Below, piece by piece: positions 46,801-61,800 of a stretch of DNA of 64,000 bases. The position numbers and the translations under genes are program-made. Within the stretch, counting starts at the first letter, position 1; each line of letters begins with the position of its first letter. Below the pieces are notes generated by a model, which saw only the letters and a program-made list of their open reading frames with translations, was not told the DNA's origin and searched no databases. The stretch comes from Zoroaster sp. YZ-2022 (Eukaryota > Echinodermata > Asteroidea > Forcipulatida > Zoroasteridae): the NCBI GenBank assembly GCA_029582265.1, contig CM055828.1, forward strand, positions 9,814,402 through 9,878,401, given 5' to 3'.

Positions 46801-49800
46801 CGCAGGACAATTGATAGGTCACCGGCAGGACAATTGATAGGTCACCCCAGGTTAATTGATAGGTCACCCGCAGGACAATTGATAGGTCACCCGCAGGTTA
46901 ATTGATAGGTCAGCCGCAGGTTAATTGATAGGTCACCCGCAGGTTAATTGATAGGTCACCCGCAGGACAATTGATAGGTCACCCGCAGGTTAATTGATAG
47001 GTCACCCGCAGGACAATTGATAGGTCACCCGCAGGTTAATTGATAGGTCACCCGCAGGTTAATTGATAGGTCACCCGCAGGACAATTGATAGGTCACCCG
47101 CAGGTTAATTGATAGGTCACCCGCAGGACAATTGATAGGTCACCCGCAGGACAATTGATAGGTCACCCGCAGGTTAATTGATAGGTCACCCGCAGGACAA
47201 TTGATAGGTCACCCGCAGGTTAATTGATAGGTCACCCGCAGGACAATTGATAGGTCACCCGCAGGTTAATTGATAGGTCACCCGCAGGACAATTGATAGG
47301 TCACCCGCAGGTTAATTGATAGGTCACCCGCAGGTTAATTGATAGGTCACCCGCAGGTTAATTGATAGGTCACCCGCAGGACAATTGATAGGTCACCCGC
47401 AGGTTAATTGATAGGTCACCCGCAGGTTAATTGATAGGTCACCCGCAGGACAATTGATAGGTCACCCGCAGGTTAATTGATAGGTCACCCGCAGGACAAT
47501 TGATAGGTCACCCGCAGGTTAATTGATAGGTCACCCGCAGGACAATTGATAGGTCCCCGTAGGTTAATTGATAGGTCACCCGCAGGTTAATTGATAGGTC
47601 ACCCGCAGGTTAATTGATAGGTCACCCGCAGGTTAATTGATAGGTCACCCGCAGGACAATTGATAGGTCACCCGCAGGTTAATTGATAGGTCACCCGCAG
47701 GACAATTGATAGGTCACCCGCAGGTTAATTGATAGGTCACCCGCAGGTTAATTGATAGGTCACCCGCAGGACAATTGATAGGTCACCGCGCAGGTTAATT
47801 GATAGGTCACCCGCAGGACAATTGATAGGTCACCCGCAGGTTAATTGATAGGTCACCCGCAGGACAATTGATAGGTCACCCGCAGGTTAATTGATAGGTC
47901 ACCCGCAGGACAATTGATAGGTCACCCGCAGGTTAATTGATAGGTCACCCGCAGGTTAATTGATAGGTCACCCGCAGGACAATTGATAGGTCACCCGCAG
48001 GTTAATTGATAGGTCACCCGCAGGACAATTGATAGGTCACCCGCAGGTTAATTGATAGGTCACCCGCAGGTTAATTGATAGGTCACCCGCAGGACAATTG
48101 ATAGGTCACCCGCAGGTTAATTGATAGGTCACCCGCAGGACAATTGATAGGTCACCCGCAGGTTAATTGATAGGTCACCCGCAGGACAATTGATAGGTCA
48201 CCCGCAGGACAATTGATAGGTCACCCGCAGGTTAATTGATAGGTCACCCGCAGGACAATTGATAGGTCACCCGCAGGTTAATTGATAGGTCACCCGCAGG
48301 TTAATTGATAGGTCACCCGCAGGTTAATTGATAGGTCACCCGCAGGACAATTGATAGGTCACCCAGTTAATTGATAGGTCACCCGCAGGACAATTGATAG
48401 GTCACCCGCAGGTTAATTGATAGGTCACCCGCAGGACAATTGATAGGTCACCCGCAGGTTAATTGATAGGTCACTCGCATGACAATTGATAGGTCACCCG
48501 AGGTTAATTGATAGGTCACCCGCAGGTTAATTGATAGGTCACCCGCAGGTTAATTGATAGGTCACCCGCAGGTTAATTGATAGGTCACCCGCAGGTTAAT
48601 TGATAGGTCACCCGCAGGACAATTGATAGGTCACCCGCAGGTTAATTGATAGGTCACCCGCAGGACAATTGATAGGTCACCCGCAGGTTAATTGATAGGT
48701 CACCCGCAGGACAATTGATAGGTCACCCGCAGGTTAATTGATAGGTCACCCGCAGGACAATTGATAGGTCACCCGCAGGTTAATTGATAGGTCACCCGCA
48801 GGTTAATTGATAGGTCACCCGCAGGTTAATTGATAGGTCACCCGCAGGTTAATTGATAGGTCACCCGCAGGACACTTGATAGGTCACCCGCAGGTTAATT
48901 GATAGGTCACCCGCAGGTTAATTGATAGGTCACCCGCAGGACAATTGATAGGTCACCCGCAGGTTAATTGATAGGTCACCCGCAGGACAATTGATAGGTC
49001 ACCCGCAGGACAATTGATAGGTCACCCGCAGGTTAATTGATAGGTCACCCGCAGGACAATTGATAGGTCACCCGCAGGTTAATTGATAGGTCACCCGCAG
49101 GACAATTGATAGGTCACCCGCAGGTTAATTGATAGGTCACCCGCAGGACAATTGATAGGTCACCCGCAGGTTAATTGATAGGTCACCCGCAGGTTAATTG
49201 ATAGGTCACTCGCATGACAATTGATAGGTCACCCGCAGGTTAATTGATAGGTCACCCGCAGGTTAATTGATAGGTCACCCGCAGGACAATTGATAGGTCA
49301 CCCGCAGGTTAATTGATAGGTCACCCGCAGGACAATTGATAGGTCACCCGCAGGTTAATTGATAGGTCACCCGCAGGTTAATTGATAGGTCACCCGCAGG
49401 ACAATTGATAGGTCACCCGCAGGTTAATTGATAGGTCACCCGCAGGACAATTGATAGGTCACCCGCTGTATAATTGATAGGTCACCCGCAGGACAATTGA
49501 TAGGTCACCCGCAGGTTAATTGATAGGTCACCCGCATGACAATTGATAGGTCACCCGCAGGTTAATTGATAGGTCACCCGCAGGTTAATTGATAGGTCAC
49601 CCGCAGGACAATTGATAGGTCACCCGCAGGTTAATTGATAGGTCACCCGCAGGACAACTGATAGGTCACCCGCAGGTTAATTGATAGGTCACCCGCAGGA
49701 CAATTGATAGGTCACCGCAGGTTAATTGATAGGTCACCCGCAGGACAATTGATAGGTCACCCGCAGATTAATTGATAGGTCACCGCAGGACAATTGATAG

Positions 49801-52800
49801 GTCACCCGCAGGACAATTGATAGGTCACCCGCAGGTTAATTGATAGGTCACCCGCAGGACAATTGATAGGTCACCCGAGGTTAATTGATAGGTCACCCGC
49901 AGGTTAATTGATAGGTCACCCGCAGGACAATTGATAGGTCACCCGCAGGTTAATTGATAGGTCACCCGCAGGACAATTGATAGGTCACCCGCAGGTTAAT
50001 TGATAGGTCACCCGCAGGTTAATTGATAGGTCACCCGCAGGTTAATTGATAGGTCACCCGCAGGACAATTGATAGGTCACCCGCAGGTTAATTGATAGGT
50101 CACCCGCAGGACAATTGATAGGTCACCCGCAGGTTAATTGATAGGTCACCCGCAGGACAATTGATAGGTCACCCGCAGGTTAATTGATAGGTCACCCGCA
50201 GGTTAATTGATAGGTCACCCGCAGGTTAATTGATAGGTCACCCGCAGGTTAATTGATAGGTCACCCGCAGGACAATTGATAGGTCACCCGCAGGTTAATT
50301 GATAGGTCACCCGCAGGACAATTGATAGGTCACCCGCATCGCAATTGATAGGTCACCCGCAGGTTAATTGATAGGTCACCCGCAGGATAATTGATAGGTC
50401 ACCCGCAGGACAAATTGATAGGTCACCCGCAGGTTAATTGATAGGTCACCCGCAGGACAATTGATAGGTCACCCGCAGGTTAATTGATAGGTCACCCGCA
50501 GGTTAATTGATAGGTCACCCGCAGGACAATTGATAGGTCACCCGCAGGTTAATTGATAGGTCACCCGCAGGACAATTGATAGGTCACCCGCAGGTTAATT
50601 GATAGGTCACCCGCAGGACAATTGATAGGTCACCCGCAGGTTAATTGATAGGTCACCCGCAGGACAATTGATAGGTCACCCGCAGGTTAATTGATAGGTC
50701 ACCCGCAGGACAATTGATAGGTCACCCGCAGGTTAATTGATAGGTCACCCGCAGGACAATTGATAGGTCACCCGCAGGACAATTGATAGGTCACCCGCAG
50801 GTTAATTGATAGGTCACCCGCAGGACAATTGATAGGTCACCCGCAGGTTAATTGATAGGTCACCCGCAGGACAATTGATAGGTCACCCGCAGGTTAATTG
50901 ATAGGTCACCCGCAGGACAATTGATAGGTCACCCGCAGGTTAATTGATAGGTCACCCGCAGGTTAATTGATAGGTCACCCGCAGGTTAATTGATAGGTCA
51001 CCCGCAGGACATTTGATAGGTCACCCGCAGGTTAATTGATAGGTCACCCGCAGGTTAATTGATAGGTCACCCGCAGGTTAATTGATAGGTCACACACAGG
51101 TTAATTGATAGGTCACCCGCAGGACAATTGATAGGTCACCCGCAGGTTAATTGATAGGTCACCCGCAGGACAATTGATAGGTCACCCGCAGGTTAATTGA
51201 TAGGTCACCCGCAGGACAATTGATAGGTCACCGCAGGTTAATTGATACGTCACCGCAGACAATTGATAGGTCACCCGCAGGATAATTGATAGGTCACCCG
51301 CAGGACAATTGATAGGTCACCCGCAGGTTAATTGATAGGTCACCCGCAGGACAATTGATAGGTCACCCGCAGGTTAATTGATAGGTCACCGCAGGTTAAT
51401 TGATAGGTCACCCGCAGGACAATTGATAGGTCACCCGCAGGTCAATTGATAGGTCACCCGCAGGACAATTGATAGGTCACCCGCAGGTTAATTGATAGGT
51501 CACCCGCAGGAAATTGATAGGTCACCCGCAGGTTAATTGATGGGTCACCCGCAGGACAATTGATAGGTCACCGGCAGGTTAATTGATAGGTCACCCGCAG
51601 GACAATTGATAGGTCATTGATAGGTCACCCGCAGGTTAATTGATAGGTCACCCGCAGGTTAATTGATAGGTCACCCGCAGGTTAATTGATAGGTCACCCG
51701 CAGGTTAATTGATAGGTCACCCGCAGGACAATTGATAGGTCACCCGCAGGTTAATTGATGTGTGACCCGCAGGTCAATTGATAGGTCGCCCGTAGGTTAA
51801 TTGATAGGTCAGCCACAGGTTAATTGATAGGTCACCCGCAGGTTAATTGATAGGTCACCCGCAGGTTAATTGATAGGTCACCCGCAGGTTAATTGATAGG
51901 TCACCCGCAGGACAATTGATAGGTCACCCGCAGGTTAATTGATAGGTCACCCGCAGGACAATTGATAGGTCACCCGCAGGTTAATTGATAGGTCACCCGC
52001 AGGTTAATTGATAGGTCACCCGCAGGACAATTGATAGGTCACCCGCAGGTTAATTGATAGGTCACCTGCAGGACAATTGATAGGTCACCCGCAGGTTAAT
52101 TGATAGGTCACCCGCAGGACAATTGATAGGTCACCCGCAATTGATAGGTCACAATTGATAGGTCACCCGCAGGACAATTGATAGGTCACCCGCAGGTTAA
52201 TTGATAGGTCACCCGCAGGTTAATTGATAGGTCACCCGCAGGACAATTGATAGGTCACCCGCAGGACAATTGATAGGTCACCCGCAGGTTAATTGATAGG
52301 TCACCCGCAGGACAATTGATAGGTCACCCGTGACAATTGATAGGTCACCCGCAGGACAATTGATAGGTCACCCGCAGGTTAATTGATAGGTCACCCGCAG
52401 GACAATTGATAGGTCACCCGCAGGTTAATTGATAGGTCACCCGCAGGTTAATTGATAGGTCACCCACAGGACAATTGATAGGTCACCCGCAGGTTAATTG
52501 ATAGGTCACCCGCAGGTTAATTGATAGGTCACCCGCAGGACAATTGATAGGTCACCCGCAGGTTAATTGATAGGTCACCCGCAGGACAATTGATAGGTCA
52601 CCCGCAGGACAATTGATAGGTCACCCGCAGGTTAATTGATAGGTCACCCGCAGGACAATTGATAGGTCACCCGCAGGTTAATTGATAGGTCACCCGCAGG
52701 ACAATTGATAGGTCACCCGCAGGTTAATTGATAGGTCACCCGCAGGACAATTGATAGGTCACCCGCAGGTTAATTGATAGGTCACCCGCAGGACAATTGA

Positions 52801-55800
52801 TAGGTCACCCGCAGGTTAATTGATAGGTCACCCGCAGGTTAATTGATAGGTCACCCGCAGGTTAATTGATAGGTCACCCGCAGGACAATTGATAGGTCAC
52901 CCGCAGGTTAATTGATAGGTCACCCGCAGGACAATTGATAGGTCACCCGCAGGTTAATTGATAGGTCACCCGCAGGTTAATTGATAGGTCACCCGCAGGA
53001 CAATTGATAGGTCACCCGCAGGTTAATTGATAGGTCACCCGCAGGACAATTGATAGGTCACCCGCAGGTTAATTGATAGGTCACCCGCAGGTTAATTGAT
53101 AGGTCACCCGCAGGACAATTGATAGGTCACCCGCAGGTTAATTGATAGGTCACCCGCAGGACAATTGATAGGTCACCCGCAGGTTAATTGATAGGTCACC
53201 CGCAGGACAATTGATAGGTCACCCGCAGGTTAATTGATAGGTCACCCGCAGGACAATTGATAGGTCACCCGCAGGTTAATTGATAGGTCACCCGCAGGAC
53301 AATTGATAGGTCACCCGCAGGTTAATTGATAGGTCACCCGCAGGACAATTGATAGGTCACCCGCAGGTTAATTGATAGGTCACCCGCAGGACAATTGATA
53401 GGTCACCCGCAGGTTAATTGTTAGGTCAGCCGGACGTTAATTGATAGGTCACCCACAGGTTAATTGATAGGTCATCCGCAGGACAATTGATAGGTCACCC
53501 GCAGGTTAATTGATAGGTCACCCGCAGGACAATTGATAGGTCACCCGCAGGACAATTGATAGGTCACCCGCAGGTTAATTGATAGGTCACCCGCAGGACA
53601 ATTGATAGGTCACCCGCAGGTTAATTGATAGGTCACCCGCAGGTTAATTGATAGGTCACCCGCAGGTTAATTGATAGGTCACCCGCAGGTCAATTGATAG
53701 GTCACCCGCAGGACAATTGATAGGTCACCCGCAGGACAATTGATAGGTCACCCGCAGGTTAATTGATAGGTCACCCGCAGGACAATTGATAGGTCACCCG
53801 CAGGTTAATTGATAGGTCACCCGCAGGTTAATTGATAGGTCACCCGCAGGTTAATTGATAGGTCACCCGCAGGTTAATTGATAGGTCACCCGCAGGACAA
53901 TTGATAGGTCACCCGCAGATCAATTGATAGGTCAACCGCAGGACAATTGATAGGTCACCCGCAGGTTAATTGATAGGTCACCCGCAGGTTAATTGATAGG
54001 TCACCCGCAGGTTAATTGATAGGTCACCCGCAGGACAATTGATAGGTCACCCGCAGGTTAATTGATAGGTCACCCGCAGGACAATTGATAGGTCACCCGC
54101 AGGTTAATTGATAGGTCACCCGCAGGTTAATTGATAGGTCACCCGCAGGACAATTGATAGGTCACCCGCAGGTTAATTGATAGGTCACCCGCAGGACAAT
54201 TGATAGGTCACCCGCAGGTTAATTGATAGGTCACCCGCAGGACAATTGATAGGTCACCCGCAGGACAATTGATAGGTCACCCGCAGGACAATTGATAGGT
54301 CACCCGCAGGTTAATTGATAGGTCACCCGCAGGACAATTGATAGGTCACCCGCAGGTTAATTGATAGGTCACCCGCAGGACAATTGATAGGTCACCCGCA
54401 GGTTAATTGATAGGTCACCCGCAGGTTAATTGATAGGTCACCCGCAGGACAATTGATAGGTCACCCGCAGGTTAATTGATAGGTCACCCGCAGGTTAATT
54501 GATAGGTCACCCGCAGGTTAATTGATAGGTCACCCGCAGGACAATTGATAGGTCACCCGCAGGTTAATTGATAGGTCACCCGCAGGTTAATTGATAGGTC
54601 ACCCGCAGGACAATTGATAGGTCACCCGCAGGTTAATTGATAGGTCACCCGCAGGACAATTGATAGGTCACCCGCAGGTTAATTGATAGGTCACCCGCAG
54701 GACAATTGATAGGTCACCCGCAGGTTAATTGATAGGTCACCCGCAGGTTAATTGATAGGTCACCCGCAGGTTAATTGATAGGTCACCCGCAGGTCAATTG
54801 ATAGGTCACCCGCAGGACAATTGATAGGTCACCCGCAGGACAATTGATAGGTCACCCGCAGGTTAATTGATAGGTCACCCGCAGGACAATTGATAGGTCA
54901 CCCGCAGGTTAATTGATAGGTCACCCGCAGGTTAATTGATAGGTCACCCGCAGGACAATTGATAGGTCACCCGCAGGTTAATTGATAGGTCACCCGCAGG
55001 TTAATTGATAGGTCACCCGCAGGTTAATTGATAGGTCACCCGCAGGTTAATTGATAGGTCACCCGCAGGTTAATTGATAGGTCACCCAGGACAATTGATA
55101 GGTCACCCGTAGGTTAATTGATAGGTCACCCGCAGGTTAATTGATAGGTCACCCGCAGGTTAATTGATAGGTCACCCGCAGGTTAATTGATAGGTCACCC
55201 GCAGGTTAATTGATAGGTCACCCGCAGGTTAATTGATAGGTCACCCGCAGGACAATTGATAGGTCACCCGCAGGTTAATTGATAGGTCACCCGCAGGTTA
55301 ATTGATAGGTCACCCGCAGGTTAATTGATAGGTCACCCGCAGGACAATTGATAGGTCACCCGCAGGTTAATTGATAGGTCACCCGCAGGACAATTGATAG
55401 GTCACCCGCAGGTTAATTGATAGGTCACCCGCAGGTTAATTGATAGGTCACCCGCAGGACAATTGATAGGTCACCCGCAGGTTAATTGATAGGTCACCCG
55501 CAGGACAATTGATAGGTCACCCGCAGGTTAATTGATAGGTCACCCGCAGGTTAATTGATAGGTCACCCGCAGGACAATTGATAGGTCACCCGCAGGTTAA
55601 TTGATAGGTCACCCGCAGGACAATTGATAGGTCACCCGCAGGTTAATTGATAGGTCACCCGCAGGACAATTGATAGGTCACCAGAGGTTAATTGATAGGT
55701 CACCCGCAGGACAATTGATAGGTCACCCGCAGGTTAATTGATAGGTCACCCGCAGGACAATTGATAGGTCACCCGCAGGTTAATTGATAGGTCACCCGCA

Positions 55801-58800
55801 GGACAATTGATAGGTCACCCGCAGGTTAATTGATAGGTCACCCGCAGGACAATTGATAGGTCACCCGCAGGTTAATTGATAGGTCAGCCGCACGTTAATT
55901 GATAGGTCACCGACATGTTAATTGATAGGTCACCCGCAGGACAATTGATAGGTCACCCGCAGGTTAATTGATAGGTCACCCGCAGGACAATTGATAGGTC
56001 ACCCGCAGGACAATTGATAGGTCACCCGCAGGTTAATTGATAGGTCACCCGCAGGACAATTGATAGGTCACCCGCAGGTTAATTGATAGGTCAGCCGCAG
56101 GTTAATTGATAGGTCACCCGCAGGTTAATTGATAGGTCACCCGCAGGACAATTGATAGGTCACCCGCAGGTTAATTGATAGGTCACCCGCAGGACAATTG
56201 ATAGGTCACCCGCAGGTTAATTGATAGGTCACCCGCAGGACAATTGATAGGTCACCCGCAGGTTAATTGATAGGTCACCCGCAGGTTAATTGATAGGTCA
56301 CCCGCAGGTTAATTGATAGGTCACCCGTAGTACAATTGATAGCTCACCCGCAGGACAATTGATAGGTCACCCGCAGGTTAATTGATAGGTCACCCGCAGG
56401 ACAATTGATAGGTCACCCGCAGGTTAATTGATAGGTCACCCGCAGGTTAATTGATAGGTCACCCGCAGGTTAATTGATAGGTCACCCGCAGGACAATTGA
56501 TAGGTCACCGGCAGGTTAATTGATAGGTCACCCGCAGGACAATTGATAGGTCACCCGCAGGTTAATTGATAGGTCACCCGCAGGTTAATTGATAGGTCAC
56601 CCGCAGGACAATTGATAGGTCACCCGCAGGTTAATTGATAGGTCACCCGCAGGACAATTGATAGGTCACCCGCAGGTTAATTGATAGGTCACCCGCAGGA
56701 CAATTGATAGGTCACCCGCAGGTTAATTGATAGGTCACCCGCAGGACAATTGATAGGTCACCCGCAGGTTAATTGATAGGTCACCCGCAGGACAATTGAT
56801 AGGTCACCCGCAGGTTAATTGATAGGTCACCCGCAGGACAATTGATAGGTCACCCGCAGGTTAATTGATAGGTCACCCGCAGGACAATTGATAGGTCACC
56901 CGCAGGACAATTGATAGGTCACCCGCAGGTTAATTGATAGGTCACCCGCAGGACAATTGATAGGTCACCCTAGGTTAATTGATAGGTCACCCGCAGGACA
57001 ATTGATAGGTCATCCGCAGGACAATTGATAGGTCACCCGCAGGTTAATTGATAGGTCAGCCGCAGGACAATTGATAGGTCACCCGCAGGTTAATTGATAG
57101 GTCACCCGCAGGACAATTGATAGGTCACCCGCAGGTTAATTGATAGGTCACCCGCAGGACATTTGATAGGTCACCCGCAGGTTAATTGATAGGTCACCCG
57201 CAGGACAATTGATAGGTCACCCGCAGGTTAATTGATAGGTCACCCGCAGGACAATTGATAGGTCACCCGCAGGTTAATTGATAGGTCACCCGCAGGACAA
57301 TTGATAGGTCACCCGCAGGACAATTGATAGGTCACCCGCAGATCAATTGATAGGTCACCCGCAGGACAACTGATAGGTCACCCGCAGGTTAATTGATAGG
57401 TCACCCGCAGGTTAATTGATAGGTCACCCGCAGGTAAATTGATAGGTCACCCGCAGGACAATTGATAGGTCACCCGCAGGTTAATTGATAGGTCACCCGC
57501 AGGACAATTGATAGGTCACCCGCAGGTTAATTGATAGGTCACCCGCAGGACAATTGATAGGTCACCCGCAGGTTAATTGATAGGTCACCCGCAGGTTAAT
57601 TGATAGGTCACCCGCAGGTTAATTGATAGGTCACCCGCAGGTTAATTGATAGGTCACCCGCAGGACAATTGATAGGTCACCCGCAGATTAATTGATAGGT
57701 CACCCACAGGACAATTGATAGGTCACCCGCAGGTTAATTGATAGGTCAGCCGGACGTTAATTGATAGGTCAGCCACAGGTTAATTGATAGGTCATCCGCA
57801 GGACAATTGATAGGTCACCCGCAGGTTAATTGATAGGTCACCCGCAGGACAATTGATAGGTCACCCGCAGGGTAATTGATAGGTCACCCGCAGGTTAATT
57901 GATAGGTCACCCGCAGGTTAATGATAGGTCACGTCACCCGCAGGACAATTGATAGGTCACCCGCATGTTAATTGATAGCTCACCGGAGGACAATTGAGAG
58001 GCACCCCGCAGGTTAATTGATAGGTCACCCGCAGGACAATTGATAGGTCACCCGCAGGTTAATTGATAGGTCACCCGCAGGACAATTGATAGGTCACCCG
58101 CAGGTTAATTGATAGGTCACCCGCAGGACAATTGATAGGTCACCCGCAGGTTAATTGATAGGTCACCCGCAGGACAATTGATAGGTCACCCGCAGGACAA
58201 TTGATAGGTCACCCGCAGGTTAATTGATAGGTCACCCGCAGGACAATTGATAGGTCACCCGCAGGTTAATTGACAGGTCACCCGCAGGACAATTGATAGG
58301 TCACCCGCAGGTTAATTGATAGGTCACCCGCAGGACAATTGATAGGTCACCCGCAGGTTAATTGATAGGTCACCCGCAGGTTAATTGATAGGTCACCCGC
58401 AGGTTAATTGATAGGTCACCCGCAGGACAATTGATAGGTCACCCGCAGGTTAATTGATAGGTCACCCGCAGGTTAATTGATAGGTCACCCGCAGGTTAAT
58501 TGATAGGTCAGCCGCAGGTTAATTGATAGGTCACCCGCAGGACAATTGATAGGTCACCCGCAGGTTAATTGATAGGTCACCCGCAGGACAATTGATAGGT
58601 CACCCGCAGGTTAATTCAGGACAATTGATAGGTCACCCGCAGGTTAATTGATAGGTCACCCGCAGGTTAATTGATAGGTCACCCGCAGGTTAATTGATAG
58701 GTCACCCGCAGGTTAATTGATAGGTCACCCGCAGGACAATTGATAGGTCACCCGCAGGTTAATTGATAGGTCACCCGCAGGACAATTGATAGGTCACCCG

Positions 58801-61800
58801 CAGGTTAATTGATAGGTCACCCGGACGATAATTGATAGGTCACCCGCAGGACAATTGATAGGTCACCCGCAGGTTAATTGATGGGTCACCCGCAGGACAA
58901 TTGATAGGTCACCCGCAGGTTAATTGATAGGTCACCCGCAGGACAATTGATAGGTCACCCGCAGGTTAATTGATAGGTCACCCGACGGCAAATAGATAGG
59001 TCACCCGCAGGTTAATTGATAGGTCACCCGCAGGACAATTGATAGGTCACCCGCAGGTTAATTGATAGGTCACCCGCAGGACAATTGATAGGTCACCCGC
59101 AGGTTAATTGATAGGTCACCCGCAGGTTAATTGATAGGTCACCCGCAGGTTAATTGATAGGTCACCCGCAGGTTAATTGATAGGTCACCCGCAGGACAAT
59201 TGATAGGTCACCCGCAGGTTAATTGATAGGTCACCCGCAGGACAATTGATAGGTCACCCGCAGGTTAATTGATAGGTCACCCGCAGGTTAATTGATAGGT
59301 CACCCGCAGGTTAATTGATAGGTCACCCGCAGGTTAATTGATAGGTCACCCGCAGGTTAATTGATAGGTCACCCGCAGGACAATTGATAGGTCACCCGCA
59401 GGTTAATTGATAGGTCACCCGCAGGACAATTGATAGGTCACCCGCAGGTTAATTGATAGGTCACCCGCAGGTTAATTGATAGGTCACCCGCAGGACAATT
59501 GATAGGTCACCCGCAGGTGAATTGATAGGTCACCCGCAGGACAATTGATAGGTCACCCGCAGGTTAATTGATAGGTCACACGCAGGACAATTGATAGGTC
59601 ACCCGCAGTTAATTGATAGGTCAGCCGCAGGACAATTGATAGGTCACCCGCAGGTTAATTGATAGGTCACACGCAGGACAATTGATAGGTCACCCGCAGG
59701 TTAATTGATAGGTCACCCGCAGGACAATTGATAGGTCACCCGCAGGTTAATTGATAGGTCACCCGCAGGACAATTGATAGGTCACCCGCAGGACAATTGA
59801 TAGGTCACCCGCAGGTTAATTGATGGGTCACCCGCAGGACAATTGATAGGTCACCGGCAGGTTAATTGATAGGTCACCCGCAGGACAATTGATAGGTCAC
59901 CCGCAGGTTAATTGATAGGTCACCCGCAGGACAATTGATAGGTCCTCGCAGGTTAATTGATAGGTCACCCGCAGGTTAATTGATAGGTCACCCGCAGGTT
60001 AATTGATAGGTCACCCGCAGGACAATTGATAGGTCACCCGCAGGTTAATTGATAGGTCACCCGCAGGTTAATTGATAGGTCACCCGTAGGTTAATTGATA
60101 GGTCAGCCGCAGGTTAATTGATAGGTCACCCGCAGGACAATTGATAGGTCACCCGCAGGTTAATTGATAGGTCACCCGCAGGACAATTGATAGGTCACCC
60201 GCAGGTTAATTGATAGGTCAGCCACAGGTTAATTGATAGGTCACCCGCAGGTTAATTGATAGGTCACCCGCAGGTTAATTGATAGGTCACCCGCAGGACA
60301 ATTGATAGGTCACCCGCAGGACAATTGATAGGTCACCCGCAGGTTAATTGATAGGTCACCCGCAGGACAATTGATAGGTCACCCGCAGGTTAATTGATAG
60401 GTCACCCGCAGGTTAATTGATAGGTCACCCGCAGGACAATTGATAGGTCACCCGCAGGTTAATTGATAGGTCACCCGCAGGACAATTGATAGGTCACCCG
60501 CAGGTTAATTGATAGGTCACCCGCAGGACAATTGATAGGTCACCCGCAGGTTAATTGATAGGTCACCCGCAGGACAATTGATAGGTCACCCGGCGTTTTA
60601 ATTGATAGGTCACCCGCAGGTTAATTGATAGGTCACCCGCAGGTTAATTGATAGGTCACCCGCAGGACAATTGATAGGTCACCCGCAGGTTAATTGATAG
60701 GTCACCCGCAGGACAATTGATAGGTCACCCGCAGGTTAATTGATAGGTCACCCGCAGGTTAATTGATAGGTCACCCGCAGGACAATTGATAGGTCACCCG
60801 CAGGTTAATTGATAGGTCACCCAGGACAATTGATAGGTCACCCGCAGGTTAATTGATAGGTCACCCGCAGGTTAATTGATAGGTCACCCGCAGGTTAATT
60901 GATAGGTCACCCGCAGGTTAATTGATAGGTCACCCGCAGGACAATTGATAGGTCACCCGCAGGTTAATTGATAGGTCACCCGCAGGACAATTGATAGGTC
61001 ACCCGCAGGTTAATTGATAGGTCACCCGCAGGTTAATTGATAGGTCACCCGCAGGACAATTGATAGGTCACCCGCAGGTTAATTGATAGGTCACCCGCAG
61101 GACAATTGATAGGTCACCCGCAGGTTAATTGATAGGTCACCCGCAGGACAATTGATAGGTCACCCGCAGGTTAATTGATAGGTCACCCGCAGGACAATTG
61201 ATAGGTCACCCGCAGGTTAATTGATAGGTCACCCGCAGGTTAATTGATAGGTCACCCGCAGGACAATTGATAGGTCACCCGCAGGTTAATTGATAGGTCA
61301 CCCGCAGGACAATTGATAGGTCACCCGCAGGACAATTGATAGGTCACCCGCAGGTTAATTGATAGGTCACCCGCAGGACAATTGATAGGTCACCCGCAGG
61401 TTAATTGATAGGTCACCCGCAGGACAATTGATAGGTCACCCGCAGGTTAATTGATAGGTCACCCGCAGGACAATTGATAGGTCACCCGCAGGTTAATTGT
61501 TAGGTCAGCCGGACGTTAATTGATAGGTCACCCACAGGTTAATTGATAGGTCATCCGCAGGACAATTGATAGGTCACCCGCAGGTTAATTGATAGGTCAC
61601 CCGCAGGACAATTGATAGGTCACCCGCAGGTTAATTGATGGGTCACCCGCAGGACAATTGATAGGTCACCCGCAGGTTAATTGATAGGTCACCCGCAGGT
61701 TAATTGATAGGTCACTCGCAGGTTAATTGATAGGTCACCCGCAGGACAATTGATAGGTCACCCGCAGGTTAATTGATAGGTCACCCGCAGGACAATTGAT

